Assembly (NCBI GenBank): GCA_903813345.2
Contig: CAIIXF020000005.1
Coordinates: 12,467,375-12,527,374 of the forward strand
Origin: Owenia fusiformis
Taxonomy: Eukaryota > Annelida > Polychaeta > Sabellida > Oweniidae
DNA length: 60,000 bases
Direction of reading: 5' to 3'
The notes under the pieces were generated by a model. That model was not told where the DNA came from, searched no databases, and worked only from the letters and a program-made list of their open reading frames with translations. This document shows positions 12,501 through 22,597 of the stretch, one piece after another (the stretch's first letter is position 1; each line of letters begins with the position of its first letter). The position numbers were made by a program, and so were the translations under genes.

Positions 12501-15500
12501 TGATCTTCCAAACATTGAATTAACCTCTGTATTAGAAAGGATGAGCGTCAAAATATTTAGAATAATTTATACAGGAATAAGAAATTTGCCTTTATTCACC
12601 CCCCCCCCCCCCCCCTCCTTACCAGTGTAAAGAAAAGCTTTACCTTAAAATGTGTTTGTTCCTTGTTTCAGATACGGGTCATGGGACTCTATACACATCA
12701 GATGCTACAGGGATCATATTCTCCCAGAGCCTTGAGAAACACCTCTACCCCAACTATAGAGACATCACAGATTTCTATAAGGTCAGTGAGGCCAAGACAA
12801 AGCTAACTTATTAATCCTAGCCAAATCAGAAGTTAAGAAATGCATATTGGTTCTTTATATGTCCTGATCGGGAACTCATTTGACTTTAGATCAAATCATT
12901 TTTATTCCTATTTTTCATTGAATTATATTTTTGTTAATTTTGGTAAGATATAATTCAATGGTAGGGGTGAGACGAGTCAAAAAAATCCGATTCGAGTCGA
13001 ATCCGATTCGAGTCAGAAAATGACGATTCCAGTTTCGAATCCGTTTCGAGTCAGATAAAGTGCGAACAACATCGCTTTTGACCGTTCGTATTTTTAATGC
13101 GTCAATGGTGGAAAGCCGGAAATATAAACAAACACAATTCGTCGTAAGTTTATTCTGATTTTATTACATATATTCTTTCATTTATGTGTACATACAATAT
13201 AATAATTTAATACAAGCATATCCAATCATTGAAACTTATATATTCAACGCAATATCGAGTAAAAACACGCATATTGACAGTATTTTTCTGAATTTTTTTA
13301 TTTTTTTTTATTTTTTTCTCAACTCAAAAATGATTTGATTCATCAACTTCGACTCGATTCGACTCGACTCGAAGCCCCAAACCCGCGAGTCCTCGACTCA
13401 TCGGGTTGTCGTCTCACCCCTATTCAATGGCATTATACGGGTGAACTAAAAGATCAGCCTTTAAAGATGATTTGTTGTTATAAACAGTTGTATATGATGC
13501 ATATGTATATGTATATGTATGAGCCTTTAAATATGACCTGCTCTAATGTAATATAACTTCATTTATTTCACAGGTTAACTCAATGAGGGGTGTGTACCTT
13601 GCTAGTCAGATGAGTGATGACCAGTCAATCCGCACAATGATCACATTCAACAGAGGGGCTGAATGGAATCCTGTCAGACGTCCACAGGGAGCAGCTTGCC
13701 ATGATGAGAGCAAGGTGAATGGTCATTCTTCTGAGTAACCCTATTCTCTGTAACCCTTTCTCGAGTTGTCCTAGCCTAAATGGTCTAATGGTCCTCCCCT
13801 GAGTAGTCCAGTAGATCTCCCTTGGGTGGTCCAGTGGTCCTCTCCCCTTAGTGGTATTCCCCTCAGTGGTCCAATGGTCCTCTCCCCTTAGTGATCTTCC
13901 ATTCAGTGATCCAGTGGTCCTCTCCCCTAAGTGGTCTTGCCATCAGTGGTTCAGTGGCCTTCTCCTTCGTTCCAGCTTTTTAGGCATCAAATAACATAAA
14001 TATGACATATTTCCTTCATAAAACATGAATAACTTGATACATCAAACCTTGAGACATAACTGATGATGAATTCAGATTACTAAGTAGACTAATGAGAGCC
14101 TCACCTTTTTTTCTCTCTTCCCTAGCCATGTTACCTACAAATTCACAACCAGTACAGCATCTACAGAGGAGTGTTAGCCCAGTCTCCCCTGAGCATCAGC
14201 AATGCAGTAGGAATCATCATTGTACATGGTAAGTGTTTCTCTATCTTCTTTGTTAGTTTGAAACTAAAAACAGACTCTTTAGATGCCGTAATAAATTCTA
14301 AAACAGAAGTGCTGCATTATTTTGAAATCAGACAGCTTTTCGACTTATTTTGCACTTCCAATACTCAAACTTTAATATTAGACTTGTTATTAGATAACTT
14401 AAAAAACAGACCCTGGTGATCAAATTCACATATGAAAACATTATGATTACTTTTGATTTTTGTTGTCAAGTTGTTTAAGTCATAGTTTATCCCCCAATAT
14501 TATGAAGTAACACAATGAACCTGGCCTTTACACATTGCTACCAGCACCCAAATGAAAAGTAATATTGTGAATATTGATAATTTTGTAATATAACATGGAA
14601 GGCTAACCTTCTTATATCACCACCAGAAGTGGTGATATATTGTTAAAGTCTCCCAACTTTTTGTGGACGGTGTTTGGTGGTTGGTGTTTGCAGGTGCATG
14701 TTAATGCCTTGTTATATTATATATTGTAGTTATGTTTGAAGGTTAGATATTTGGTTTTGGATTGTATAAGCTTCATGTGGTTATGGATGACTATGAGGTG
14801 TTGGGTTCTATTTTTGGCCTACATGGTGGGCCCTTCTTAACTATTTTCATTTTTTAGGCAATGTCGGTGATGCTGTACAGACAACATCTCCCAATGTATA
14901 CATCTCTAGCAATGGTGGTTGGGATTGGTACCTGGTACGGTTGCTCTTGCCATATTTGGGCATATAGTGTCAGTAGCATGCATGATTGCTTCCATATATG
15001 GGCTAGTTATGTCATAAATGTGCATTTTTACTTGTTCAACATGGATGTGGCTCATGGTGTTCAATGTTGTATAGGGGGCACTTCACACTTTACTTTTGTG
15101 AATAGTTGGATACATGAGGTCTTCGTCCAAAACATCCATAGATTTAGGATTGTAGACTAACATTTATCCACGTGGATGCCATTAAATGCAGGGAACATTA
15201 TTTCTTATTGTTGTTTCTCTGTATTGTACATGTCTATTAGCTGAGCATGCGTGTAGGCCAATATTTCACCATTTGTTGCTCTAACTAGGTAACTAGGTAA
15301 AAGTATAAGAATGCTTTTTGGCTGAATCAGCAGTTTCAGTAATAGAGCATTGCAATCAATTACTGAATGCTGATACATATTGGCTGATGTATTGTATATA
15401 TATATAGTAAATTCTGTTGATTTCATTGTGTAATCTTGGGGCTTACTTCTTGAAAATATTATGCATAAGAGTTTGAAGAAGTTGTGTATGTCCATATATA

Positions 15501-18500
15501 GTCATTCACAATATTTCCCGTTACTTTCATGAATTGTATCGAAGAGACGCAGAGTAAATGAAATAGCCGTTGACTTTCAAGATTTAAATTCATGATATTT
15601 TCGAGAAGCAACCCAATTAAGTTGATCATCATAACAACATCAATGAGCTGCTCCAGAGAATCTTGGCCTCTGTTACACCCCTAAAATGCAATCTGATTTT
15701 CGACGCCGTTTTGGTGCCAAATTTCGGTGCTGTTTCGGGATCAAATGGACTGACTAGTCGGGTACCAAATTTTGGTGTCTATAGGTTTGGGTGCCGGAAT
15801 GGTGCTGAAACGGTGCCGGAACAGCGCCAAATTTTTTTGATGCTGAAACGGCGCCGAATTATATTGGCTGTGTAGGCTATATTGCACAATCCCAGTTCAG
15901 TATTAAGCATGTATTGTCACAGTAGTAGCGATTGTGTTGTATTGTGCATGTAGGTCATGTTGCTGACTCACTACAGACAACAGATCCAGATGTATTTGTA
16001 AGCAGTGATGGAGGGTACAACTGGTATAAGGTAAGATATGGTACACCTTTGACTAGCGAGGTTTTACATGGAGAGAACAGAGCAATATAGAAATTCTATC
16101 TTGATAGAGGGGGACATATATATCTCCTTTTCATCCCCTACTATGTACTATCTTATTATATTTGAAGAAAAACATAACAACCGTTTTATAGTAGGATAAA
16201 TTAATTATGTCATATTCATGTAATATGAATGATATCTGTTCAAGGTATCTACTTTTCTATAAGTATATACCCCATATCCAAAACGGGCATAGCATATGTA
16301 TTCTGTGCTTAGGGCTGTTGTGAAACACCTCATTCAAACTGTACTTTGTATGATTATGCACCTGCCTAATACTCAGATACAATGTATTAACTTTAATGTA
16401 TATTATGTTTGAGGTAAGGTCTATTGCTTAGATATTTTTTCTATAACCGGGAACTAGAATGCTAAAAAATATAGTCTTGGACTAAACAAGCATGTTCATT
16501 AATAATGAAATAAAAATAATAGTTGAAGACAAATAATAATGAAATAACAGCAGTAAAGCCTGTGCAAGTAGATCACCTTTGTTACCTCTAAATTGTGTTC
16601 CATTTGGGAGGTGTTCCTTTAACAGAGGTATTCTACATTGCTGGTTTTACTGCTGCAGATTTATATTGTTTGTATTATTTGATGATGAATCTTAACAAAG
16701 TATCTAGATACTTATACTTTTTTGTAAGTTTCAATTGTTCTATGACAACACATTCATGAATGCTCTTAGTATATATTTGTGGACTTGTGGAAACAGGTCG
16801 AAAGTCTCGATAAAATAAATTGTTTTCTCTGAAGAAATGATTAAAGTGTTTTAAAAGACATTATGTAGATACTATTGCATGTTGCTAATTCGAACGATGA
16901 ACTTTCTCTCAAAGATATTCTCCTTGAGATGCTCATTTGTCATCAAAGAAAAGACTTTTCATGAACATATTCATATTATCAGTCTCTATTGACTTTTGAC
17001 TTGTGCATAGCCATGATCAAGGAACACATGTAAGAAACATATTCATTAGGAAGTTATTTCACTCAATATGTTATGTTGTATAAATGTTTATTAGTTTCTC
17101 ATGTCTTAATCTAATCACGCTATTTAATAGCTAAAAAAGTATAATTTTTTTTTCAGTAGTTAAATCATAATATATTGTATCAAAAAAGTTTTTTGATTCT
17201 GAATTTCAGTCCCTTGATGGACCCCATCATTACCAAATTGCTGACCATGGTGGACTCATCGTAGCAGTACCTTCGAAAACAAAAACCCCAAAGGTTGTAA
17301 AGTTCTCTACTGATGAGGGAAGATGCTGGCACGAGTATGAATTTACGAAGGAGAACATTGTTTTTACGGGATTATTGACGGAGCCGGGAAATAAAGCTAT
17401 GAGCGTAGGAATCTGGGGTTTCGGAGAGTTGGACAGAAAATGGCGGGTCCATGTTGTTGATTTTACTAAAGTTATCAAAGATTCATGTAAGTTATATGTG
17501 TAATGTAACTAAAAGTAAAAAAGGGTAGAGTTCTTTTATCAGTATTTGTTAATAACATATGAAGTGGAGTACTAGTAGTTTATATCCAACCTATTTTAAA
17601 CCTCAATTATCTCCCTGTTATGAAAAGGTTTGAATATCAGTGCTGTTAACTGTATTTGAAAAAGAAATTCTTCCATACTTCACATACACAGTAAATCTAA
17701 TGTAGCTTTGATAAGACTAGCAAAGGAAAAGTTTCAAACAATGAATGTGTGGCTATGTGTGGTTTATAAGTTCAGTGTATTCACTGCACATTTATTTTCT
17801 GTCTATAGGTGGGGATAATGACTATGAAGAATGGGTAGCACATAGTGAGATGCACCATGAACAAGACAGCAAATTCCATGGATGTTTACTGGGCAAGAAG
17901 GAAGTTTTCAAAAGACTGAAGAAGGATTCCATGTAAGTTCTGACCCATTTTTGTACAGGGTGTACATTAAGTCTCTTTACAATTACAATACAAAGTTTAT
18001 GTAAAGTGTAGAGACTTCATGGACACCCTGTATATCTGGAAAGCAAAAATAAGTTAATGATTTTGCTTTTTGAAATTCAAAAAGGAATTTTCAATATTTT
18101 ATGAAATAATACCGACAGTGTTCAAAATATTATTTTTATTTATGATATTTTGTTTTAGGTGTAAAAATGGCTATACTCATGAGGTTAACAAACAGGAAAG
18201 TACGTGTGAATGTACATATGATGATTATGAGTGGTAAGTATTAGTGTTTCAACTTATTGTTAATGCATTAAAACCTGTGTAAATGGAACACCTTTGGTAC
18301 CTTAAAATACTCAACTTATTGTTAATGCATTAAAACCTGTGTAAGTGGAACACCTTTGGTACCTTAAATACTGTTAAACTTTTGAAGTGTTCAGAGCCAC
18401 ATTTCATATTGAGTTAATAGGTAGCAGCACTTGGAGTTGTGTTCCACTTATGGAGTTATTCCACTTTACAGGTTTTAATTGTTTATATGAGCTCACTCAG

Positions 18501-21492
18501 AAAATAAATATGTGTGATAAAATGTTTAATATTTGCACTTTCATTTTGTATTTCTGTTTAAATGTCTTATGAATATTTCAAATTGTTTCTTTTCAGTGAC
18601 TTTGCATATATTCGTAAAGATGATAAATGTGTCAAAGATCCCAATTTTAAGCCTGGTGAAAGCAAAGTATGCGTAGCAGGCCATGAAGAAAAAATTGTCA
18701 CATCAGGGTATGTATTTATTTTTATTTTTTAAGTCACCCAGGACTGATAAATATCTTTTAATACAGCCATACAGCGTTCACAAGTAGGAACATATTTTCA
18801 TATACCCATAAAATGGCTTGATGGCTATGTGGCATTCTGTATTTAATGAAGTATTAATGTAAATATTATCAAGATTATGTTTGAAGACTACAGTAATGAA
18901 AGCACAATACAAACCAGCATTTTTGTGATAAATATGCCAACCTTTAATGCCAATATGAGAAAAATGCCAACCTTTTATGTCAGTATGATGAGTGTGCAAG
19001 ATGTATAATAATTCAAGAAAATACCCTTCAAAATAATAAAATCATTTCCAGTTATTTACAATACTCATTATTATTTATATTCAGTTTTTTATTTTTGTAA
19101 AAAAAATTTTTTTAAGTTTGTATAAAACGGATTAAAATTGACAATTTTAGAATAATAGATGTATTATTTATTGAACAGTCCATGTATATGTTTGAATTTC
19201 TCTTAATGTGTTGAATGTTGTCATCAGATATAGGAAGATCCCTGGTGATGTCTGTGTGGGGGGAACACAACCTGCAAAAGACAAAGAAATAGATCTGAAT
19301 GAACTCTGCAATGAGGGTGACAAGACTGTAATCATTAAAGAAGAGCTCCCAATGCCACATTCTGGGCCTGAGGCAAGTTCAATTACTTGTTGTGGAGACA
19401 ATATTGGACATGTCATAGTAGCCAAAAGCAGTGATTAGTAATCCAATTAAAAGCAATAATATTTGGAATGAATTCATTGTACCAGGCTGATTTCCAAATG
19501 GCTCTATTCAAACCTCTGTAAATTATATAAGGAACACCTCAAGCTTTTTATTCATTTTTTTTATTTATTTATGAACTAATTAGGATTATTGTACATTATA
19601 AATGTTGTAACATTGTAGGTTGATCATTGTATGTTGTAATATCTTTGTATGTTGTAATATCATTGTGTGCTGTTACATTATTGTATGTTGTTATACCAAT
19701 TGTATGTTGTAATATCATAGTATGTTGAAATATCATTGGATGTTGTGATATCATTGTACGTTGTAATATCATTGGATGTTGTAATATCATTGTAAGTTGT
19801 GATATCATTGTACATTGTAATATCATTGTATAGTGTAATATCATTGTATGTTGCAGGGACCAGAGAGTGTTGGACGTGGCGGTGGCACAGTGGCTGCAGT
19901 TGTCATCATTGTCATAGTTCTGCTAATTGTAATTTTCCTCGTCATACACTTCGGCAGGAAGTACAATTTCTTCAAACGAAGGTCAGTTGAACATTCATCA
20001 GCAGCGTAATATTGGCAAACTTAGTATTTATGCTGAACCATTTATCAAAAAGATCTGTGATATCAAATGCTGCAGTTATTGAGCTTAAGATGCAGAAATG
20101 TGTAATTTTTAAAAAATGTATGTTTGTAGAAAATGAATGCATATATGTACATCTATGTTATAATTTGAAATGTGTTCTATTGATTTGTCTTGTGCTGGTG
20201 TGTCTTATGTTAATGTGTCAAATGTTGGTATGCCATATGTTGATGTATCAAATATTGGTGCATTATAGGTTGATTGTGTCCTATATTGATGTATGAAATG
20301 TTAGTACATTTGTTCATTGTATGCTGTCTTCTGTCGATGAAACATGTGTTGATGTATCAAAATCAAAATGTTTCGTTTGTAAATGTAATATATTGCTTAA
20401 TTTCAGGACTCCCAGTTACAGGTACTCCATGCTGAATCAGAGCCAAGAGGAGTATGACTATGACAATGAACTGGAGAATGCTCTGGCCAACACAACATCA
20501 AGCGTCTGGAATGACTCCGATGATGTAAGCATACATTATATATATTCTTTATGTAGCCTATTTTGTTTGATGCACAGATCCTCATTGGCTGTCAAAACCC
20601 ATTCTTGGGAAATGTCTGAAGAAGCCTTTCATATAATGAAAGTGCATTTTCAAACTTTACATGAAGCCTTTAACTGAAGTGTATTATGTTGTTGAAAATG
20701 CACATGTACTTGACTGAAATTGTCTGATATTTTCAGGATATTTTGAGTTGAGGACTTTGATAGAAATGTATTATGTTGTTGAAAATACACATAAACTTGA
20801 TTGAAATTGACTGATATTTTCAGGATATTTTGGGTGGAGGTGGAGCTTCAGGAAAATCTCGAAGAAACTATGACTCCGTCAACAAGCCTGGCCGTGACTC
20901 ATCAAGCAAAGTACCCAAGCCTGCATTTAAACCTGGTCCCACCTCAAAAGATCAAAAAGTGAAATCCTATCACGATGACTCAGATGATGTAGGTCTATCT
21001 GGCTGTTCTGCAGTCTGCTTATTATTCATCTCAGCTTTTGTATTTGTTTTCACACTATATCCCTCTTAAATTTGCAAGAAGTGTGTCATTATTTACATTA
21101 TTACATTATTTAGAATGTGGACTGAATGCCTGTATACTGTTTCTTTTGGATTCCTCTATTTTCCATGGTATTTTAATTACTGTAATGACAGCCATGACAT
21201 ATTTCACCACACCAGTAGAAATACTCAAAAATAAAGATATCGAAATAGCAGAAAGAGTATAATTGCATGTACTTCCTTCATAGTTCCACTCCGTACACTA
21301 CATTTCAAAACATTATCACAATGACATATTTTGCCACAGAGGCTTCCTATGGATTTTCAAAATAACGAATTATATATAAATAAAAATAACAGTACTGAGT
21401 ACTCTATCCTTTTAATATTATTACTGAATGTTTTCAACTTTTCATAGCTAAACTGTTATTTGTTTATGATTTTCCAGGACTTGCTGGAGTAA
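6405..21492 (+). CDS. SORT1: sortilin (VPS10-domain sorting receptor), 5' end not in window
   Basis: Type I receptor that ferries ligands between Golgi, cell surface and endosomes. Exons: 6405-6556 or 7217-7308; 7723-7853 or 8294-8436; 10791-10877; 11785-11845; 12672-12781; 13574-13714; 14126-14228; 14858-14934 or 15954-16030; 17210-17486; 17809-17932; 18159-18233; 18597-18707; 19228-19372; 19857-19981; 20407-20524; 20824-20988; 21478-21492. Phases agree throughout and give about 671 residues from the first visible exon. Seen: Asp-box blades (STDSGKTW, FSTDEGRCW), FYSILDM, NAVGIIIVH, IWGF; then exactly ten cysteines over 17487-19372 (the 10CC module), YRKIPGD, a membrane span (VAAVVIIVIVLLIVIF), YRYSML (a YxxPhi signal) and a DDSDDDLLE tail end. 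The tail identifies sortilin rather than SorLA or SorCS. The signal peptide, propeptide and first blades are absent. The donor at 19373 is GC. Confidence 0.92.
6874..7053. mobile_element. short TIR element (mariner-like MITE)
   Basis: Ends CAGAGTGACCCAAAAG and the inverted CTTACATTTTTGGGTCACC lie next to TA on both sides. About 180 bp, no coding sequence. It lies between alternative exons A1 and A2 of sortilin. Confidence 0.55.
7217..7308 (+). CDS. SORT1: sortilin alternative exon A2 (short loop version)
   Basis: 92 nt, phase 2 in and phase 1 out. It codes EGTIYLTTDPG then a short PGNIFSH end, aligning with exon A1 but without the 20-residue acidic insert. The acceptor is TTCTCTGCAG and the donor is T|GTAAGTA. 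Splicing A1 to A2 directly breaks the frame. Confidence 0.78.
7723..7853 (+). CDS. SORT1: sortilin alternative exon B1
   Basis: 131 nt, phase 1 in and phase 0 out. It codes an Asp-box blade: NDNELRKSVDYGDHWETI, then EHVYTFGLQGKFLYSS. It is a clear paralogue of exon B2 at 8294-8436. Family sortilins have one such blade at this point. Confidence 0.85.
8294..8436 (+). CDS. SORT1: sortilin alternative exon B2
   Basis: 143 nt, phase 1 in and phase 0 out. It codes NDNELKRSSDYGTKWSVL and EHVYSFGVQGKFLYAS, about two-thirds identical to B1, with four more residues at the start. If joined after B1 the frame hits a stop within about 13 codons, so the exons must be used one at a time. Confidence 0.85.
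9276..10133 (+). mobile_element. Helitron-like non-autonomous element with internal tandem array
   Basis: Starts near TCCCACCGAACGAAGTTCG, then CCGTCC-rich sequence, then about five 125-base tandem units (AACTCAAATACC ... GGATTTGGTTCAAATTTTAT ... AAGATGGCGGC). It ends GATGGGATTTGCTACTCC, with the hairpin ACTCC-GT-GGAGT followed eleven bases later by CTAG. A 3' hairpin followed by CTRR is the Helitron terminus. A second copy lies inverted at 43064-43812. No Rep/helicase gene. It lies in the sortilin intron before the exon at 10791. Confidence 0.6.
10791..10877 (+). CDS. SORT1: sortilin exon with canonical Asp box
   Basis: 87 nt, phase 0 at both ends, coding RIMEVSTDSGKTWNEAQLP. It is the common exon to which either B1 or B2 is spliced. 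STDSGKTW is a textbook Asp box. Confidence 0.88.
11232..11345 (-). repeat. possible degraded tRNA-derived SINE fragment
   Basis: On the minus strand the sequence has GTGGGTTCGATCTC (box B-like), followed by GACTGACTTTTTCAAGTCGG. The latter resembles the same position in the tRNA-like unit at 30165-30285. Box A is not clear. Confidence 0.35.
11898..12082. mobile_element. pogo-like MITE with CAGTAAA ends
   Basis: Begins CAGTAAACCCCATCTAATA and ends with the inverted GGTGTTCATATATACAGGT. Both ends carry the 'no gap in the signal' pattern seen in at least six other places here: CAGTRAAACCTGT followed by GAACACC. About 185 bp with no gene. TA-flanked ends of this type are usual for pogo/Tigger relatives. 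Confidence 0.5.
12962..13422. mobile_element. hAT-like non-autonomous element with 8-bp target duplication
   Basis: A 461-bp element with 14-base terminal inverted repeats TAGGGGTGAGACGA, flanked on both sides by the identical octamer TTCAATGG (12954-12961 and 13423-13430). An 8-bp target-site duplication is the hAT signature. Near each end there are reiterated GATTCGAGTC / GACTCGAATC motifs. No transposase. It is in the sortilin intron between 12781 and 13574. Confidence 0.82.
13780..13965 (+). repeat. minisatellite in sortilin intron
   Basis: Imperfect repeats, about 30 bases long, of AGTGGTCCAATGGTCCTCTC-type sequence just after the exon ending at 13714. Confidence 0.65.
14616..14712 (+). 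repeat. dispersed repeat family R1, copy a
   Basis: Starts with the palindrome TATCACCACCAGAAGTGGTG, then ATATTGTTA, then the ACTTTTTGTGGACGGTG region and GGTGTTTG. The same layout recurs at 28520, 33565, 35255 (inverted), 38765 (inverted), 40432 (inverted), 49505 (inverted) and 50685 (inverted). Family name assigned here only for reference. Confidence 0.6.
14858..14934 (+). CDS. SORT1: sortilin alternative exon H1
   Basis: 77 nt, phase 1 in and phase 0 out. It codes NVGDAVQTTSPNVYISSNGG then WDWYL, an Asp-box blade. The exon at 15954-16030 is the same length, with the same phases and about 60 percent identity. Confidence 0.85.
15954..16030 (+). CDS. SORT1: sortilin alternative exon H2
   Basis: 77 nt, phase 1 in and phase 0 out. 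It codes HVADSLQTTDPDVFVSSDGG then YNWYK. Either H1 or H2 joins the upstream NAVGIIIVH exon to the downstream SLDGPHHYQ exon in frame. Including both gives a frameshift and an early stop. Confidence 0.85.
16553..16660. mobile_element. degraded pogo-like MITE copy
   Basis: GTAAAGCCTGTGCAAGTAGA at the left and GGTGTTCCTTTAACAGAGGT, then GGTTTTACTGC at the right. In the sortilin intron before 17210. Confidence 0.4.
17955..18031. mobile_element. tiny TIR element (about 77 bp)
   Basis: Ends ACAGGGTGTACATTAAGTCT and the inverted AGACTTCATGGACACCCTGT sit next to TA. The element is nearly a complete hairpin. CAGGGTG ends are mariner-like. It follows the sortilin exon ending at 17932. Confidence 0.55.
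18249..18482. mobile_element. pogo-like MITE with duplicated left end
   Basis: A 62-base unit containing AAAACCTGTGTAAATGGAAC is present twice in tandem (18249-18308 and 18311-18368). The inverted end TTCCACTTTACAGGTTTTA follows at about 18463-18481. Same family as 57947-58114. Confidence 0.5.
19228..19438 (+). CDS. SORT1: sortilin pre-membrane exon with read-through soluble end
   Basis: Normal exon 19228-19372 ends the 10CC module (YRKIPGDVCVGG ... LCNEGD). Its phase-0 donor is CCTGAG|GCAAGTT, a GC donor. If the intron is not removed, the frame stays open for 21 more codons (ASSITCCGDN ... AKSSD) to a TAG at 19436-19438, giving a receptor without a membrane span. Whether that form is made is unknown. 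Confidence 0.65.
19610..19852 (+). repeat. 20-bp minisatellite abutting a sortilin splice acceptor
   Basis: About twelve imperfect units of TTGTATGTTGTAATATCA. The last unit merges into the TTGCAG acceptor of the membrane-span exon at 19857, so the acceptor itself is embedded in the array. Confidence 0.8.
19857..19981 (+). CDS. SORT1: sortilin transmembrane exon
   Basis: 125 nt, phase 0 in and phase 2 out. It codes GPESVGRGGG, a hydrophobic span, then HFGRKYNFFKR as a basic stop-transfer. It anchors the receptor as type I. Confidence 0.88.
20180..20300 (+). repeat. imperfect TGTTGATGTATCAAA-type repeats
   Basis: Seven or so diverged units, 17-20 bases long (TGTGTCAAATGTTGGTATGC-like), in the intron before the tail exon at 20407. 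Confidence 0.5.
20680..20836 (+). repeat. tandem duplication of an intron end plus exon start
   Basis: Two copies offset by 87 bases (20680-20749 and 20767-20836) share TGTATTATGTTGTTGAAAAT and the acceptor GATATTTTCAG|GATATTTTG. The second copy starts the 55-codon tail exon. The first, if used, codes D-I-L-S and a TGA stop. Confidence 0.8.
20824..20988 (+). CDS. SORT1: sortilin tail cassette exon
   Basis: 165 nt, phase 0 at both ends. It codes DILGGGGASGKSRRNYDS through KVKSYHDDSDD. Its end repeats the NDSDD end of the preceding exon, so the final exon (DLLE and stop, 21478-21492) completes an acidic dileucine signal with or without this cassette. Confidence 0.8.
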
Positions 21493-21915
21493 CTAATCCT
21501 GAAAGAAGACAAAGATACTGTATTCCAAAACACAAAGTCCCATGAACGCAAACTGGCAAAGATGACTGTGATATTATGCCATGTACCAGAATGTGTCATA
21601 AGAACTCAGATCTGTTCATCAAAATTGAATAACGGAATAGTTTGTGTGCTGAACAGCATTTCGCAGATCAGTTCTTACGCTGTAAACATTGAATTACGGA
21701 TTACTTTGTGTGCTGAACAGCATTTCACAGATCAGTTCTTACACTGTAAACATTGAATTATGGATTAGTTATTGCTCTGACAGCATTTCACAGATCAGTT
21801 CTTATGCTTCAACCTGCAAACATAGGCATGAATGTATGTGTGACATCAGAATATTTATAGCAATACTGGATGGATGACATCAAGGAGAAATAAAGTCTCC
21901 AAATATGAAGTACTA
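21493..21915 (+). other. SORT1: sortilin 3' UTR with tandem repeat and poly(A) signal
   Basis: Follows the TAA at 21490-21492. It holds three copies of a roughly 65-base unit (GAACAGCATTTCACAGATCA, about 21618-21800) and an AATAAA at 21889-21894. The transcript end is inferred. Confidence 0.55.
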
Positions 21916-22154
21916 AAAAGATATTGGGAAATCAAAATGATCAAATATTAAAAAGGGTCGTGGATCTTTCTTGAGGCATCTATTTATTATGAGAAAAATT
22001 GTATCTCGTTTTTGATCCGAAATCAACATTTAATGTTTTTTATTTATTTAGTTAGGAGGTCGATGAATTGAATAATTTGACAGACATTGGTACTTTGACC
22101 TGACCTCTTTTCAAGAATCCTGTGTACACTAAATTTCAACAGAAATGATTCTTA

Positions 22155-22345
22155 ATATGGTTGTACAGGTTATGTGGTTATATATACACTTTATGTGGTT
22201 GAATAGACACAATATGTGGTCATACAGACTTTTCTGCTTTATAGACATTTGAATTAAATGTGGTTGAGTAGGTCTTATAAGGTTGTTGCATGTATGCTTT
22301 ATGTGGTTGTATATATTAAACAATATGTGGTTGTACAGGCACTGC
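22155..22345 (+). repeat. minisatellite of TATGTGGTTGTATAG units
   Basis: Imperfect repeats of about 20-35 bases downstream of sortilin. No gene. Confidence 0.6.
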
Positions 22346-22597
22346 ATTAGCACTCACTGTGCAACATTATTCATTGTATATTCATATTCAATAGACATTT
22401 TCATTTTGTTTGTATATTTTTGAGAATTCATTTTGAGTTAATTTTGAGTAAATTGTTATTACATTATTTGAGCTCAAATTTGGCTTACTTTTACTTATAA
22501 AATATCTTTATATATGTGGGATATACTTTCACTGCTTTTTACCAATAGGAGGTATCTTACCCAAGAAGGGAAATTAGTAATCTGTGTTGTGCCTTAT

